Counted from the first letter of the stretch, positions 26,901-49,500 are shown. The stretch is 64,000 bases of DNA from Phoronis australis (GCA_002633005.1 NMRA01000340.1:421435-485434), one strand, 5' to 3'. The notes: generated by a model from the letters alone, not told the origin. Made by a program: numbers and translations.

Positions 26901-29900
26901 TCACGACAGGGAATTGACAATTTGCCCATGACTTCTGATATGTACTGCAAACGTCACTTGTCTGAGATTATTTAGCGAGACAGCTCTTTGATAGATGATC
27001 AAACACTACAATCACATACTCTCCACAAAATCCAATGATGGAGGTAATTAAAGATGATGCTAGATACTCACCTCAACAATTATTTGATTACCACAGACAA
27101 GAGTATTTGACTTCAGCTTGACTGCTTCCCGTGCAAGCTGAAATTGAGAATAATCAAATGATATTTTGAAACATTCATAACAGCAGAGACATCAAGCTTT
27201 AAGGTAATCAGATGCTTAATGGAAACCATTAGCCATGTTTTGACACACAACCATGTCAGACTGTCATTAAACCTCTCTTATAGCAATGCATACTACAAAT
27301 CAGCGCTCAATTTGGTGACCTGCAAGTCGCCAATAAGACCTCAGATTGTTTTTGGCGACCTTAGAAAAATCTCAAGCCGCCACAAATTCAACACTGCAAG
27401 TACCAGAGTCAGACAATAATTCTTCCTAAATTCTTTTCAAAGTTCATTTTGATTTCTAAATTTCAAATTACTGTTTTCCTAGATTCATTACCTATTCACA
27501 ACTGTTACTTTTATTTTAAAAAATCAGTGCCTTTGCCACTACAACAGCGAGCACACATCAAACGCACTTAAATTAGTTCAGAAAGTAAACAATCAGATGG
27601 AAGTCGGAATTGTGCAGCAAAAATTGGGTAAAATCGGTGAAATATGCGCCACCAGTGTATGCGATAATCTCTGTTCTACGTTCACTCGTTGCTGGGAAGA
27701 ATTCAGTTAGAGAACGAAGCAAAAGTATGGGGAAAAATGGGAACGGAATGCACAACACGCTGAGAATGGGACACGCTACAGTCACACAAAATTCATCTTT
27801 TTATTTTTTTGTTGATTATTTTTACTCCAGACTGGTAACCTCAGATTTGATTACGCGACCTGGAATTTTTTAGTTCTGGTGACCTCAGATTTCGCTTGGC
27901 GACCAGCGATTTGTGCCAGGTTGCCAAATGTGACTCGACTTTAAGGTAAGCATCGAGCGCTACAAATATTGGATCTGTCTTCAGAACCATGCAAACATTT
28001 TGTTAGCTCCTTCGCAAATTTCCTTAGAAATCCCATAAAATATGTAACAATGAAATGACTATAGAAACTCTTTCAGGGTTTCTTTTATTTAAGCTACATA
28101 TACCTGTGCAAATAATTCTTTACAATAGAGCACGTTCTGTGCTGCCTCCAGCTTGTGTTGCCAGTGAGCGTCTTCAGATATTGACGGCACATTACTAGGC
28201 AGAGTGATGATAGCGGAGGAGATGTCACACGAGTCTGCATAACAAGAATTACAAGGTTATTCAGACATAGCGCAGAGAGCATCATCAGATATTGATGGCA
28301 CGATACCGGGGGAATGTGACAACGGCAGAGATGTCGCATGAGTCTGCATAACAAGAATTACAAGGTTATTCAGACATAACGCAGAGAGCATCATCAGATA
28401 TTGATGGCACGATACCGGGGGAATGTGACGACAGCAGAGATGTCGCATGAGTCTGCAAACTGAACAAGTGTAAGAGGGTATAGTGCAGCGAGCATTGTAT
28501 GACACGGACAGTACGTGACTGGGGAATGTAAAGACATGAAAGATGGCCAACGAGTCTGGAATAGGACAGTCAGGTACTGACAGCAAATAACTGACCAGTG
28601 TAATGAAGGCAAAGATGTCATAGAGTCTGTACAACAAGAATAACGGGCATTCAGACAAAATGCAGACTCTCATTTTCCCTGTGAGAACCGTTTACACAGT
28701 ATCTTTGCAAGCATACCGGAGTTTCACATAATTATGGACCTTACCACTGGGCACAATGTTTACAGCACGTCTGAATAATTGTGGTTGAGCTTTCTACTGT
28801 AAACAACCAAACTAATCAAGCCAGCCCTGTGAACATTGTTGTGCAAAGCAACAGGTTTTAACAAAGTCTACACAGCAGCTGGTCTCTCCTCATCATGTTC
28901 ACTCTTCACTAGCCATTATCTCATAGAGCAGGTCGCTAGCGCAGTTATCCGAATAAGAGTCTTTCTGACTTTCCTGCCGCAGGTGGTTTACTCCTCGGCC
29001 AAGGCTGACATTCAGATATTTGAATAGCTGGGTAGACAGAAACCATGCTGCTTAAGGGTCTTGCTCAAAGGTACATAATTATACAAGACAGTAATATCTC
29101 CAGACTGGACTCGGCACCTTTGTGGCTGAGAGCCATCCCCATAGGCACGACAGACACAATGCAGCATTAATAACTCAGGGCAGTATATTTCTCACCTGGT
29201 GTTTTGCGCAGGGACACCTGTATGTAGGCCTCACCCTCCAGTTGACTAGGTATGATCACCTTCAGGGCACTCGTTGAGCTGCCAGGCTCTGAACTCAGCT
29301 CGTCGACATTCTTGGTCACTTCGAATGTACCTGACTGCCAGAAGCGGGACCCGGCTGAAAGAAAATAACCAGTTGTGGCAGGTTCACTCACTGCAGAGAA
29401 CCAAAAGCAGCTATCACGACAGTTTTCATTACTATGAACATGTAACGTATGAACAAGTTCGTTATTTAAGGTTATTTAGGACCATTACAAAAATGTCTAA
29501 CATTGGCCAACTTTGTAACATCATGTCTCAGAAACAGCAAATCTGATTCATATGAACTCTCAGACACTGTGTTTTATGTACCTTGCTCCAAAACACTAAT
29601 AGGGATTGTTTATATAATGTTCTACTTTTGCCTGAGGGGCTATCAAAAACAAGGCTTTTATGAAGTTAATAAAACAAAATGAAAAGTAGCATAAGATTAT
29701 AAAAATGAAGACAAAATAATTAGAAAAATGTTACAGCTTTTTTGAGATTTTATCATGAACATTTATATCAAACTAAAATAGGTGATATTTTTGCTACCTT
29801 GTTTTGCTATTTTTACAAGTACATTTTACTAAAAATGCATGATCATGTGACCAAATTACTAGCAGAGTGGTATAAAGTCAAAAATAAAATTCTACAGCCC

Positions 29901-32900
29901 TACAGAAAATCTATACCTTCACTGAGTTAACTTCTTTAAAGTGTTTGGTAGATATGGCTAAATGCACAAACTTGTCAACAAGGTCCAACATAAACTTAAC
30001 AAAGTTCTGAAGTAACTAGCTTTATAACAAATAGTTCACGGTTAGATAATTGCCCAAAAAATAAACCCATTCTCTATGAAAAACAATGACATTTGTGCAA
30101 AAATTTTCAACCGATTGAATGTTTTAGTATTAACTTGTACAGGTTTTTTTTGTTCTTTGGTTTTCATTAAAACTTCAAAGAAGATGGATGAAAATGGCAG
30201 ACTGTTTGGGGAAAACTCCCTGTGAATGTATGTGTGATTCGCATTTACAGACGCTAAATTTGGAAAAACTAATCTGACCGACATTTTAATTCATCATTTA
30301 ACAAAAATTAACTTAGTTATTAAACAGTAGTTGCATTTGCACGCATCTTGAAATCGTTAAAAAGGTGTTTTCAGTGATGTTTAAAGCTGTTTTTCAAAAG
30401 TCCTATATATTTCCAGTGTCGGGCGGTTGTGTGATAGAAGGACATGGTGACTTAGAACTAAGAACAGCAATCATAACACTCTGTTGTTACACTCAATAGG
30501 CATTTGCTCTCAAACAGACTCTACCTGATTTATAACTGAGATCTCCAACAATGCTCTTCCCCACCTTCTTCAGCCGCCATGTTTGTCTTAGTCTCAGCAA
30601 CTCCAGATGGAAGTCTTGTTGCTGACTTATGTTGGCAGCCATCTCCAGATGGCTCTGGCGTAGCTTGTCATGGCCAGACATGAGGATCTGCGCAGCACTG
30701 GACAGTGACTGCAATAGCAAAGGGGAGGCTAACTGGTGCAGCATCTCAAAAAGCTCAGGCTCAGCATAAAGTCTCATGAAGTGGAGCCAGGGAAACTACC
30801 AAGGTTGGCACAATAAACAAACAGAAGACAGACAGAAAGTAGGCTTTACATTGGAAATATTATTTTCACATCATGAGACCATGCCATCCATCGTTTAGCT
30901 TACAGTTTGTTATGATCCCTCAGTTTTGTTGTGAGCAAGTCATTAAGTTCCCTCCTGTATGACTTGTGTGATATTACGCATTGCTTGTGCGTAGCTTACG
31001 CACCCAAATTTCAATGGCTAATTAATGGGAGACTATTGTAAATGAAATTTTTCAAAAGTAGAAAATGAAATGAAGGAGAGGATGATGATGGATTACAAAT
31101 GAAATTTAAAGACAAACTGTATAGTTGTTTTTGTCGGTATTGTAATATTACATTTCAGTTTGGGACAAAATGGAAAAGTCCCTTTTTAAATGGGAAGCGC
31201 TTAAATGAATTTAAATCACAGCCACACTCATTTCCAACAGTACAGTTCACAACAATGTAGTTAAACAAGTGGCAACTGGACTTATGGATTACGAAAAAAG
31301 ACAATCAGATACCAAGCAAAGCTGGTAATGGATCATCTGTCTAGATCCTTCCCTAGTGGTCATCTCGACGTCTAGGAATCGTCCCAAAATACTAAAAATA
31401 TTCCCGAACTGCATTGTAAGTGCATAATCTACCTTCCTCTTGGACAGTAGAGTAACAGCTTGTTTACTATCAGCAGGTTCAGCAGACACTGGGTCAAGCA
31501 CCATGTACTTCTTCTCCTTGGCGATGTTAAGCACATCCAACAATACGCTCATCTCAGTGTGTGCAGCCCTGTAGAGTGAACATAGAGAATCAACATAGCC
31601 CAGTAACACGTTCATCTCAGTCTGAGCTGCTTTCATTGTACAACAGACACAGATAATCAACATAGAGTCCAGCAACACGTCTATCTCAGTGTAAACTGCT
31701 CAGTACAGCAGACAAAGAATCAACACGCGGTCCAGCAACACGCTCATCTCAGTGTGAGCCACTCTAAACAGCAAACATAGGGCAACAACATAGAGTAGTA
31801 GTGGGATACATGGGTCACTGATTTGCGAACCAGTTACTCCAACTGAATAATGCCAGTTATTCAGTGGTAGTAAGTGATTCTCAAATTAATTTTATATCAG
31901 AGACCCACCTATCAAATAATTACCCAACACAGAGTCCAGCAACACGTTCACTTCAGTGTGAGCCACTTTCATTGTACAATAGATGTAGAGAATCAACAAA
32001 ATGGTTTGTAGCCAAAACCCTCATATCTATGAGTGGCTCTGTATATATCAGACAAAAAGAATCACCATCTGCAGTACACCTTAAAAGTAATCAGACAAAA
32101 TACTGTTTCTCAGCCATAAAGGCTAACAACTGGCCATTCTATATGAGGATGAACTCTGCTTATAGCTTGCCATCATGACAGAAAATTACAAATCATTTTG
32201 TCTGTTTGCTTTTTGGCATGTACTGTTATAGTCAAGCAACAGGCTCATCTCTGTTTGAGCTACCTACTTGCAAGACATGATAGTATTTAGTAGGGGCAGC
32301 AAGATACCCCGACTTACTTTAGCCTATTCCTCACAGAATCCCATGGCCAGAGGGATGGCTGGAACTTGACCAGTTGTTTCTCCTCTGTCTCAGAACTCTC
32401 ATCCTTTTTCTCGGTCGTGAAGTCAATTCTGTGAGCTAGTTTCGCCAAGTTCTCTGACATAGACAGAGAGCTGCAAATACAGAAATTTTAAAACTGAACA
32501 GAAACTGGGAAACGACTTCCTAAAACTGGAAAATGTCGTAACTATGGATACAGCAAGATTGTATTCTATGGACATTCAATTGCAACAGTCATGGTGAGAA
32601 TGATGCCATACAAGAAAACTACTTCCCTAATTTCACGAAAATCCGTCAACGAACTCCAAAGATACAGAGGCAGATTTGAAAAATCAAATTGTCACAGACT
32701 AGAACAAACAGCCATAGTCGGATATGTACATCTTTTGTCAAGTTAATAGGAATACACTCAATTTTCCAAAGATCACACTAAATGGTTCAAGATACAGCTG
32801 CAGATGCAAAAAATGCCATAGTAGTTGTCCGAAATCAACACCACTTGCGCCCCTGACACATCTGACAATATTCATAATCTTCCAGGCAGATGTCAAAACT

Positions 32901-34633
32901 TTTAAAATCATAAAAATGGCACCAGAACTAGGTGGTACAGAGTACGCTAAATCTGTCCTGAAATGGAAAGGTGATGTTGCCTTCATAACAGACATTTATT
33001 TTCGAACTTCCATGAAAAAAAACGTAAAACTACATCAATGTAAAAACTAAAAATGCCGAAAGGGGGTACAGCAGTGGTCAGATCCATCCAAAAGTCGTGA
33101 ACAGCCACTGGCACAGTAACAGGTAAACATTTGCCAGATTTCACAAAGATCCTGCACAAAAGATTAAGGGGATACAGTCACAGACGCAGAATTGCTGCTC
33201 ACGAATGCCACAATAGTCAGACCCGTCCAAAAATTAACGTCAGTTGTCGTCTTCTCGTCTGGAATATATCTACCAATTTTTATAATGGTCCTATGTGGTT
33301 TGGCCAACAAAGAGGCAGACACCCCATGGTTTGGCCAACAAAGAGGCAGACACCCCATGGTTTGGCCAACAAAGAGGCAGACACCCCATGGTTTGGCCAA
33401 CAAAGAGGCAGTCACCCCATGGTTTGGCCAACAAAGAGGCAGACACACCCCAGAGAATTGCCACAAGGGGTGTCACAGTAGTGCGACTTGTCAAAAAATC
33501 AACATGTCTTCTAAGCAGCCATTTTTAACACTGCGCTTGTCAGGTGGTATGAGGTCATATCCTCTGGCGGGCGCAGTGCAAAAATGGCCAGTTTCTGATT
33601 TTGGGAACTGAACGAGGGACTGCTTGAAGAAAATGTTTGATAACGGAGTATTTGTTCGAGTTGGAAGGAATTAAAGACATAGACGGCCTCCTAAGGTGTC
33701 GCTGTATGCGCAAAAAGGATTTATAACAACACAACTTTGATGTTTTAGTCAGTGTGAGGCATAATTCATTTCGCCGATAAACGTCTGGCATATGAAGCAG
33801 CTATAGGAACTACACTGTCTCTACTGCTAGAGACTGTCTTACCTGCTGACAAGGCACCACCTATATAGTCCGGTTACCTATTGTCGTCAGGCTCCAAAGG
33901 TCGTCCACCATCTTGTTTCGCGTGCAGCGCAACCACGCGGGACTTAGCGTTCCAATTTGGAGTGCTCGTGTGCACGTTAGGTACTAACTTATCGGAAGAG
34001 ACACGTATCAAAGTAATGAGACAAAAATCGGTGAGTTTACCGATTGTTTTTTAAAACCACTTAAAAATCAGTAGATTTTACTAATACACTTTTTTGTGCG
34101 TTTTCAGAAGATGTTTTNCGGAAGTTTACCAATCACATCGCCACCACTTGCACACGCCTTCTATGCACTAAACTTGTTTGTGCTTAAGTCACCAGATCAG
34201 GGTTTCCTTGATTTTGTTTACTTTGATTACTGCCCGCTTTTATAAATTACAACTATTCAAGTCAAAGGTGGTCGCCATACTACGCGACAATAAACTGAAA
34301 GGGGTTTCCCAGATTTCAACCTATGGGAGTGACTGAATGTTACATTATTTTAACCAATGAGAAGCCATGTTAAACAACATGTCACAGAGCTACCTTTCAT
34401 AGCACTGCTAGTGCTACTGTGGACTGTAGAGTCTATGATCATGATGACTGTTTACATTTCTAAATTGACCCGTTTTCAGAGTTTTGAGAAAAATATTTTG
34501 CATTTCAATTCACACCTAAGTGTGTTACGTTGACTTACGGAACATGTATTTCTTGTCCATCAAATGTAACTTCCTGAATTTGGTTCTCCAAAACAGATTC
34601 TACAGAGACAGCCACTGACTGAGGAAGCGCCAT
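17988..34633 (-). CDS. MED17: Mediator complex subunit 17, complete, 13 coding exons
   Basis: Exons in coding order: 34633-34539, 32470-32318, 31568-31433, 30708-30525, 29354-29196, 28234-28104, 27137-27072, 26581-26522, 25913-25714, 24566-24375, 22837-22717, 20058-19910, 18195-17988 (TGA). All junctions are GT-AG with matching phases and give 617 residues (human 651). Recognisable blocks are [14 protein letters not shown] (exon 2), the repeated-acidic [19 protein letters not shown] (exon 3), [18 protein letters not shown] and GDLSYKSG (exon 4), [20 protein letters not shown] (exon 6), [15 protein letters not shown] (exon 10) and the C-terminal [19 protein letters not shown]17 is a core subunit of the Mediator head, linking activators to RNA polymerase II in the nucleus. 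The start ATG at 34633 opens a family-like N terminus ([20 protein letters not shown]). Exons 3, 6 and 9 have tandem copies of their acceptor junctions upstream. Confidence 0.96.
19140..19720. repeat. Degenerate tandem dispersed repeat in MED17 intron 12
   Basis: Units share a segment like ttgccaaatttcataaagat and one like gccactagggggcacag, spaced about 150-220 bases apart. Related units occur in MED17 intron 1 (32600-33500). It is non-coding and its class is not identified. Confidence 0.5.
25347..25495. repeat. Inverted repeat (foldback) in MED17 intron 9
   Basis: Left arm agcaaaaggaccgcatcttg ... cacttcctttgagcaaacac. Right arm (inverted) agcaaaaggctcacatcttg ... cacttccaatgagcaaacac. The arms are about 60 bp, with a short loop between them. 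Confidence 0.7.
25873..26125 (-). repeat. Tandem copies of the MED17 exon 9 acceptor junction, about 55-bp unit
   Basis: Beginning inside exon 9 and running into intron 8, segments of the pattern atgtgatcatg..tgaggtcaggagg, a variable middle, then actctgaaacagtg recur about five times (starts near 25876, 25931, 25985, 26037, 26092). Each copy holds the first part of exon 9 and its pyrimidine-rich splice acceptor, with growing divergence away from the exon. Confidence 0.8.
28150..28660 (-). repeat. Tandem copies of the MED17 exon 6 acceptor junction, 109-bp unit
   Basis: The motif gagtctgcataacaagaatt occurs at the true exon 6 acceptor (28231) and again at 28340, exactly 109 bp on. A third unit starts at about 28380, and two more diverged ones follow near 28480 and 28565. 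Units 2 and 3 are nearly identical over about 90 bases. Each contains the first part of exon 6 plus the end of intron 5. Confidence 0.9.
29625..29870 (-). repeat. Dispersed AT-rich repeat, copy B
   Basis: It is a reverse-complement copy of the repeat at 365-650, located in MED17 intron 4. It carries aggggctatcaaaaacaagg, then catgaacatttatatc, then the run through tttgctaccttgttttgc. Confidence 0.55.
31525..32290 (-). repeat. Tandem copies of the MED17 exon 3 acceptor junction, about 63-bp unit
   Basis: Segments like gtccagcaacacgctcatct followed by cagtgtgagcc occur at the true exon 3 start (about 31535-31568). They recur near 31603, 31668, 31730, 31933 and 32232. Each includes about 35 bases of exon 3 and about 30 bases of intron 2 with an acceptor-like end. 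The nearest copies are in the same reading frame as exon 3: [10 protein letters not shown] and [10 protein letters not shown] against the true [10 protein letters not shown]. Confidence 0.9.
32600..33260. repeat. Degenerate dispersed repeat units in MED17 intron 1
   Basis: Segments such as tttgccagatttcacaaaga and cctaatttcacgaaaatcc are spaced among segments like ggtcagatccatcc. They relate this stretch to the repeat at 19140-19720. The unit structure is eroded. Confidence 0.45.
33294..33448. repeat. 31-bp minisatellite, five near-perfect copies
   Basis: The block ggtttggccaacaaagaggc followed by agacaccccat repeats at about 33297, 33328, 33359, 33390 and 33421, with only isolated changes (for example agtcac in the fourth). 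The period is not a multiple of three, so the open frames across it on both strands rotate through the same peptides and are not evidence of a gene. Confidence 0.97.
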
Positions 34634-36763
34634 GATGGGAAGTGACTTCGACATATACAAAACATTTTTCGTAATTTACAATCTGTCGAGCGTTTTGAGA
34701 ATAATTTCTAGTATTTGACATAATTTTCAAACATTTTCTTTTTTCACGATGGAATTGAGTGTTCAATCAGTAGACAAACTCTATAACTTTGGTGTCAATC
34801 GAAAGCTGACTTTTCGTATATTGTCACGTGACCAGATACCAAAGCGGCCTGTTAGTGTTGAAAACTTGCTGCAGTGATTGACGAGGTTGGTTGCATTTGT
34901 GTCAAATATATGCCGAAATGTCGAATCATTTCCTGAGTGATTTGGCCAGCTGAAACATGTATACTTTTTTATTGTCTGTAATTCAAAAGTGTCAACTGGG
35001 TCTGTATATCGTCTTCAACCTGTCCAGGTCGACGTCACTCCTCAGTAACACTGAACAGTAAACCTCACTGTCGAGTGTCGTGACGTTGACTAGTCACTGA
35101 TCAATCGGTTACCCACTTAGCCAGCCACATAGCTGTATGAAGACTAACGTCTCTACTTAGCAGTTGAGACGGTGAAGCTGCTATAGGGCCTTCGTACACT
35201 GGAAGCTTTTTGGCTAATTCTGATTAACAGATTAAACCATCAAAGTCCCGTTCCTAGTATACTGGGGAACCCAATGTTCGTCCGCCTAAGCATAAAACCG
35301 ACTTGCTGTTGTACTCACCGAATTATTCCACTTCAAAGTTATGATCTGAATAGGATTCGATTTAACTCTCACAGATATACCGCATTCATCGATTCGGAAG
35401 TTTTCTTTAATTTGTGCCGAGTTATTTCAAATGTGCACTGCCTTCGGCAGCCATTTTATTNCACAGTTTTGGTCATCGGTAGCTTGTATTAAATTAAAAT
35501 CAAAATTTACCATATAATAATGCCACATATACTTTTATTTTCAATAAATAATTAGAGTTTTGAAAAATAGATAGACCGCGAAAAAGTCACCCTTCAGACT
35601 TCATAGCGGCAATCCCGACGACCGTATTCCTCTTCTTTCGGGAGCCGCCACCGGGAGCCGGGAATTCATAAGAATGTCCTTTGGAATTCCCCCTGAATAA
35701 ATATCAGGCCTTTTAAACTGCTGTGTAGTGTAGAAAATATGTCGTCAATCATTCACTTTTTAGCTTTTGCGCTTATCTGCATGACTTACATCCGCTGACG
35801 AATGCGGTGCTTCCAGCTGTACATAGGTAAACACCGGCAAAAATCAAACGTCATCCCTTGTTAACTGTCTCGCAGGCCAGAAAACCTAATTTCCCATGAC
35901 GGAATCCATACCCACACTTTTCGTTTCATATTATTGCTTTGATTCTTCCTGAACTCGTTTTTTAGCAACTTAACCAATGCCGTCAATGCCTGGACGACTT
36001 TCATGTTTAGACGTTTTGTCAGAGTGCAGACGATCAGTAGCATCACGTGACAACTTATTCAGAAACTGCAGGCACATTCAGAGAATCGAAAGGATTTGAC
36101 CGCGAGCGTCATTTGTGCACGTTGCATCAACTCGTTCTATTTTCCTTTCGGTGCTCATTCGAAGACGGGAGTTTCTTTGACGGCCACAGGGGCTTTTTCG
36201 ACGGTTTTTAGGCTTGTGTCGGGGTTCGTTACTTTGGAGCAAATGTCGAGCTGACAATCTTAGGATCTACTTGCCTATGCAGCTAGCTTTTTAACTTGCC
36301 CATCGGGCAAGTACTTTTCAAATTCCACTTGCCCGACGCAAAATCTACATGTACACGGGCAATCGGGCAACCGTTAGTGTTGAGCCCTGCCCAAAATGTA
36401 CTTAAAGTAATGGCACTTAGATGGTTTAGTCAGTATGAGGCACAATTTACCAAAAAGCTTCCGGCTTATAAATGCCGTGTTGGAGCTTCACCATCTCAAC
36501 TGCTAGACCTGTAGAGACAGTCACTGTGACACTGTCTACAACTAGGGATGAATACACGATTTTACTGTAAGTGGCTGCCATGTGCCTGAAGTTTTTCAGT
36601 CAATATATGCTTTACTGATTAATCCATCAAACTTTCAAAGTCATGTTGCTGTGAGTATGTACCTTTTGAACATAGAGGGACATCTTGGCTTAAAGAGTCC
36701 GTTGGTGTCTTCAACTCTTCCCAGCTTGTTGAACAGCAATACATTCTGTTACTTTCATTCCAG
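34634..36763. other. Divergent intergenic region MED17 / PCNX4
   Basis: The two genes point away from each other, with coding starts about 2.2 kb apart. Both promoters and the PCNX4 5' untranslated exon(s) must lie here, but I could not fix a transcription start. Near 36290-36370 short palindromic acttgcccatcgggcaagt-type motifs recur. An N lies at 35461. No protein-coding exon is recognised. Confidence 0.55.
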
Positions 36764-36800
36764 GAATCATTATGCTCAAGGTAAAGAAGGGACTTGCGGA

Positions 36801-46508
<9,708 letters not shown>

Positions 46509-49500
46509 GTGAACGGAAATGGTGACCGTTTTGGATATTTTTTGATAGACTGAAAAGGTGTAGTTATACAATGTTACCTCTCATGTTGTGCTGTGTTTCA
46601 CATTTTTGCAACAAGATAATGGATGAAGTGAAATTGCTTCTCAATTTTAAGCAATAATGAACTTCAAGATAAATTCTGTGATATCTGATTGTAGTTATGA
46701 ATGTAAACAAATCTACGCATGCGGCATAAGTTATGTGCTATGCAAGCAGCTTACTTTAGACAAATGTGACGTTCCAACTTCACTCTGGGTCTCACAAATT
46801 GTAATTGCTTCACTTTAATCTTTGAGATCCACCTCGGAGTAATTTGTAATTTACGTTTTGTTTTACAAAAATTGCAAGCCGTTCATAACTGATGCTTTCT
46901 TAGGATGCAGTATTCTGAATCATAACATTGTGCTCTAATGAAGCACACTCAACCAAGGACAATTTGTTATTGGCCAGTAAGGTAACACGCCACCTTTTGG
47001 TCACATTGTGTGAGCCAATGATTTCAACTCTGAAAAGTTGTAATGACTGACCTGGACTTAATTCTTGGATGTGCTTATTGAGTAACAAAAACTGGTCTGT
47101 CATACAGACTTGCTTGCAATTATGGCTTGGATACATTCTACCATATCCTAATGATTGGATTTTTGAGACTGGCTGTTGCTATTGGCAACATGCATGGATT
47201 GGAGTCTAGCTCTTGAATATTCGATTAAACAGCAATCTTTCCTGACTTGAAATTATTTGGCCTTGTAGTGTTTTCCACAGCTGTTTCCGAAACAATAGTG
47301 AAATACTTATTCTAAAGAATTCGGACCTGCTGTTTCATATCATAGCATATTAAACGAATTAACATACGTACTAGGCAGCTTGTAAATTTTGACCCGAGGT
47401 CTGTTTTTGTTTCTTTGAATGATGTTTATCACTGTATTAGATAATTGTAAAGTACCTATTAAATGTACCTCTGTGTCTGTGACCTCCAAACATTACTCTA
47501 AGCTTGGCTTGAAAATTGGTGAATTATGCGATGCTTTGAGTAATTTTCCAATTTCATGCATAGTAATTGGTCAATTTTCAATTCAAGTCACAAGTAAATT
47601 TTGTCAGTCATAGACCCCAGGCTCCATGTCAAATTTTTCTTGAGACAGTTTGAAATTTTTTTGTAAATTTATTAAAGTGGCACACGATTTGTCAATATTT
47701 GAGTTGAATCTCAAGTACGTGTGGCCGCTGGCCCTGATTAGCAATTAATTTAATTAATTCTTTTGCTGTTAATTTATTTTTAAATTTGTTTTTGATGAAT
47801 TTATCTGAGCGTGCCCTTTCTGTATTCATGTTTTACCTCAGTTTTGTTGTTTGACAATATTGAGATTTGTTTATTTAGGGTTTTGCTGAATTTATTTTTG
47901 TACAAGAACCTCTAGTTTTTGAATCAATCTCGTTTGTCTGTAAGACGTACATCGCATTTAGTGTTTTTAGACATGGCTCAACCCTAAGCATTGTTTGTCA
48001 CGAATTCTTGTAAGAACTCTTGAAAAAACCTAAGTACTCTGTAAGAGTTTTCAAAATAGTATGATTTAATTAATAGATTGTCCATGCTCAAATTTTATGT
48101 ATGTGTCAATGGGTAATCTTTACGGTGTTTTCTGACTCGATTGTCATTTTAGATTGCCCTCATAACACATGTAGTCAGCGTTTTGTCCATGGGTTTTGTT
48201 TATCCTTTGATTGTTCTCAAGCTATTCGACTAATCTTGATGAAATTTTGACACTAAGATGGAGCAAGAAAACGTCGGCTTATTCAAGAGTTGGGTACCAC
48301 TGCTACCTCTATTGGCCATTTTGTTTTTTGATACAGAATTCCTCATTTGTCGATTATTTTCACTGTGGCTTAACAGTAGCAGTTTTCGAGCAGAGCTTTA
48401 CTTTGCTTGTAACTATTTTGTGTCGACTCGAGTATTTTGAGGGTGGATTATGGGTGGATTCTGACGACTCTTGCTCCCTGTGTGCCAAAATTTGGTCAGT
48501 ATAAACCAGCCTTTCACAGTAAAAAAATGAATATAATTCAGACCACTTAGCTAGCTGTCTCGGCTATTGTTCCATTCTCAGATTAGAGATGTTTGGTTTT
48601 GGCCGGTAGAACTGGCAATTTGTTATAATTCCATACCAGGCTTGGAAACTATGGATCATCAGGGGTGTTTTATGGGCTAGACCTTGTCATGAATAGTAAC
48701 AAACTGCCAGTGCTTTTCATTTGTCAATGAGTAAGGAACAAGATGGGCGAAGACAAGTAAGCGGTCAATTGATAAAATTGAAAGTGAAATTTCTTTGATG
48801 GAAGGCAGGTTTATGACATAAGGCAAAATAAAAGCTGTGTTATCACATCATAGTAATGCTATCAAGAGTGTGCTGTGGATGCATATTTACGATTTGCTAT
48901 ATGGTTTTGTATGATAGTTGTGTGGTTAGCCAGTAATTTTAACTCCTCTAAAACAAGTACCCGTTCAATATTTTTTACTTTACACCACAATATTAAAGTA
49001 ATCTCGACTCTCTACAAGTTTGGAACAATGTTGACCATGTTAATTCTAATGAAAATGATTTGTTAATTTATTTCAAATTATATTTATTTTTTAATTAAAG
49101 AATTGAATGTGAATGATTTTGTCTTTAATTTTCATTTACTGAACATGTTTTCCCCTAGCATGTCTATTACAGGTTTCAGTTCACACAATTAGAACAAGGT
49201 AGCTGTTGAAATGAAGTTCAAAATTTTATACTATGAACACAAGTCATATGAACCATTTTGTTTCCATTGATAAATGTCTCAACATGTAACCAAAATGAAA
49301 ACAACGAGTTATCGAAGCAAACAAGTGGCTCATTTGCCTTAATTTGTCATATCCACAGGCAAACCCGTATTTTGTATTTGTCTTCCAGTCAAATGATTGC
49401 ATTTTTCTGTACGTATAACCTCTCTTAGTCTATTTCCAAAAGTAGACCAATGCTGTGTTTTCACTGGTTTGTGTGGTATGGCTTCTCAGAATTCACCGAG

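Larger units (their letters stand above)
32471..34538 (-). other. MED17 intron 1
   Basis: It contains the 31-bp minisatellite, diverged dispersed repeat units (32600-33500) and a CpG-richer patch near 33880-33990. An N lies at 34118. No conserved exon is recognised in it. Confidence 0.75.

Noticed and set aside
28094-28673. Overlapping minus-strand frames near MED17 exon 6 with repeated CRLMRHLC peptides
   Set aside because: They are wrong-frame readings of the 109-bp tandem repeat; the correct exon 6 frame is different.
33131-33611. Several overlapping open frames on both strands with repeated WFGQQRG or SASLLAKP peptides
   Set aside because: They are translations of the 31-bp minisatellite inside MED17 intron 1; the repeat lacks stops in all frames.
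33880-33990. CpG-richer patch with a minus-strand ATG and a possible donor ([11 protein letters not shown] reading)
   Set aside because: It sits within MED17 intron 1 and the real MED17 start exon at 34633 has clear family similarity. An alternative first exon is possible, but nothing supports it.
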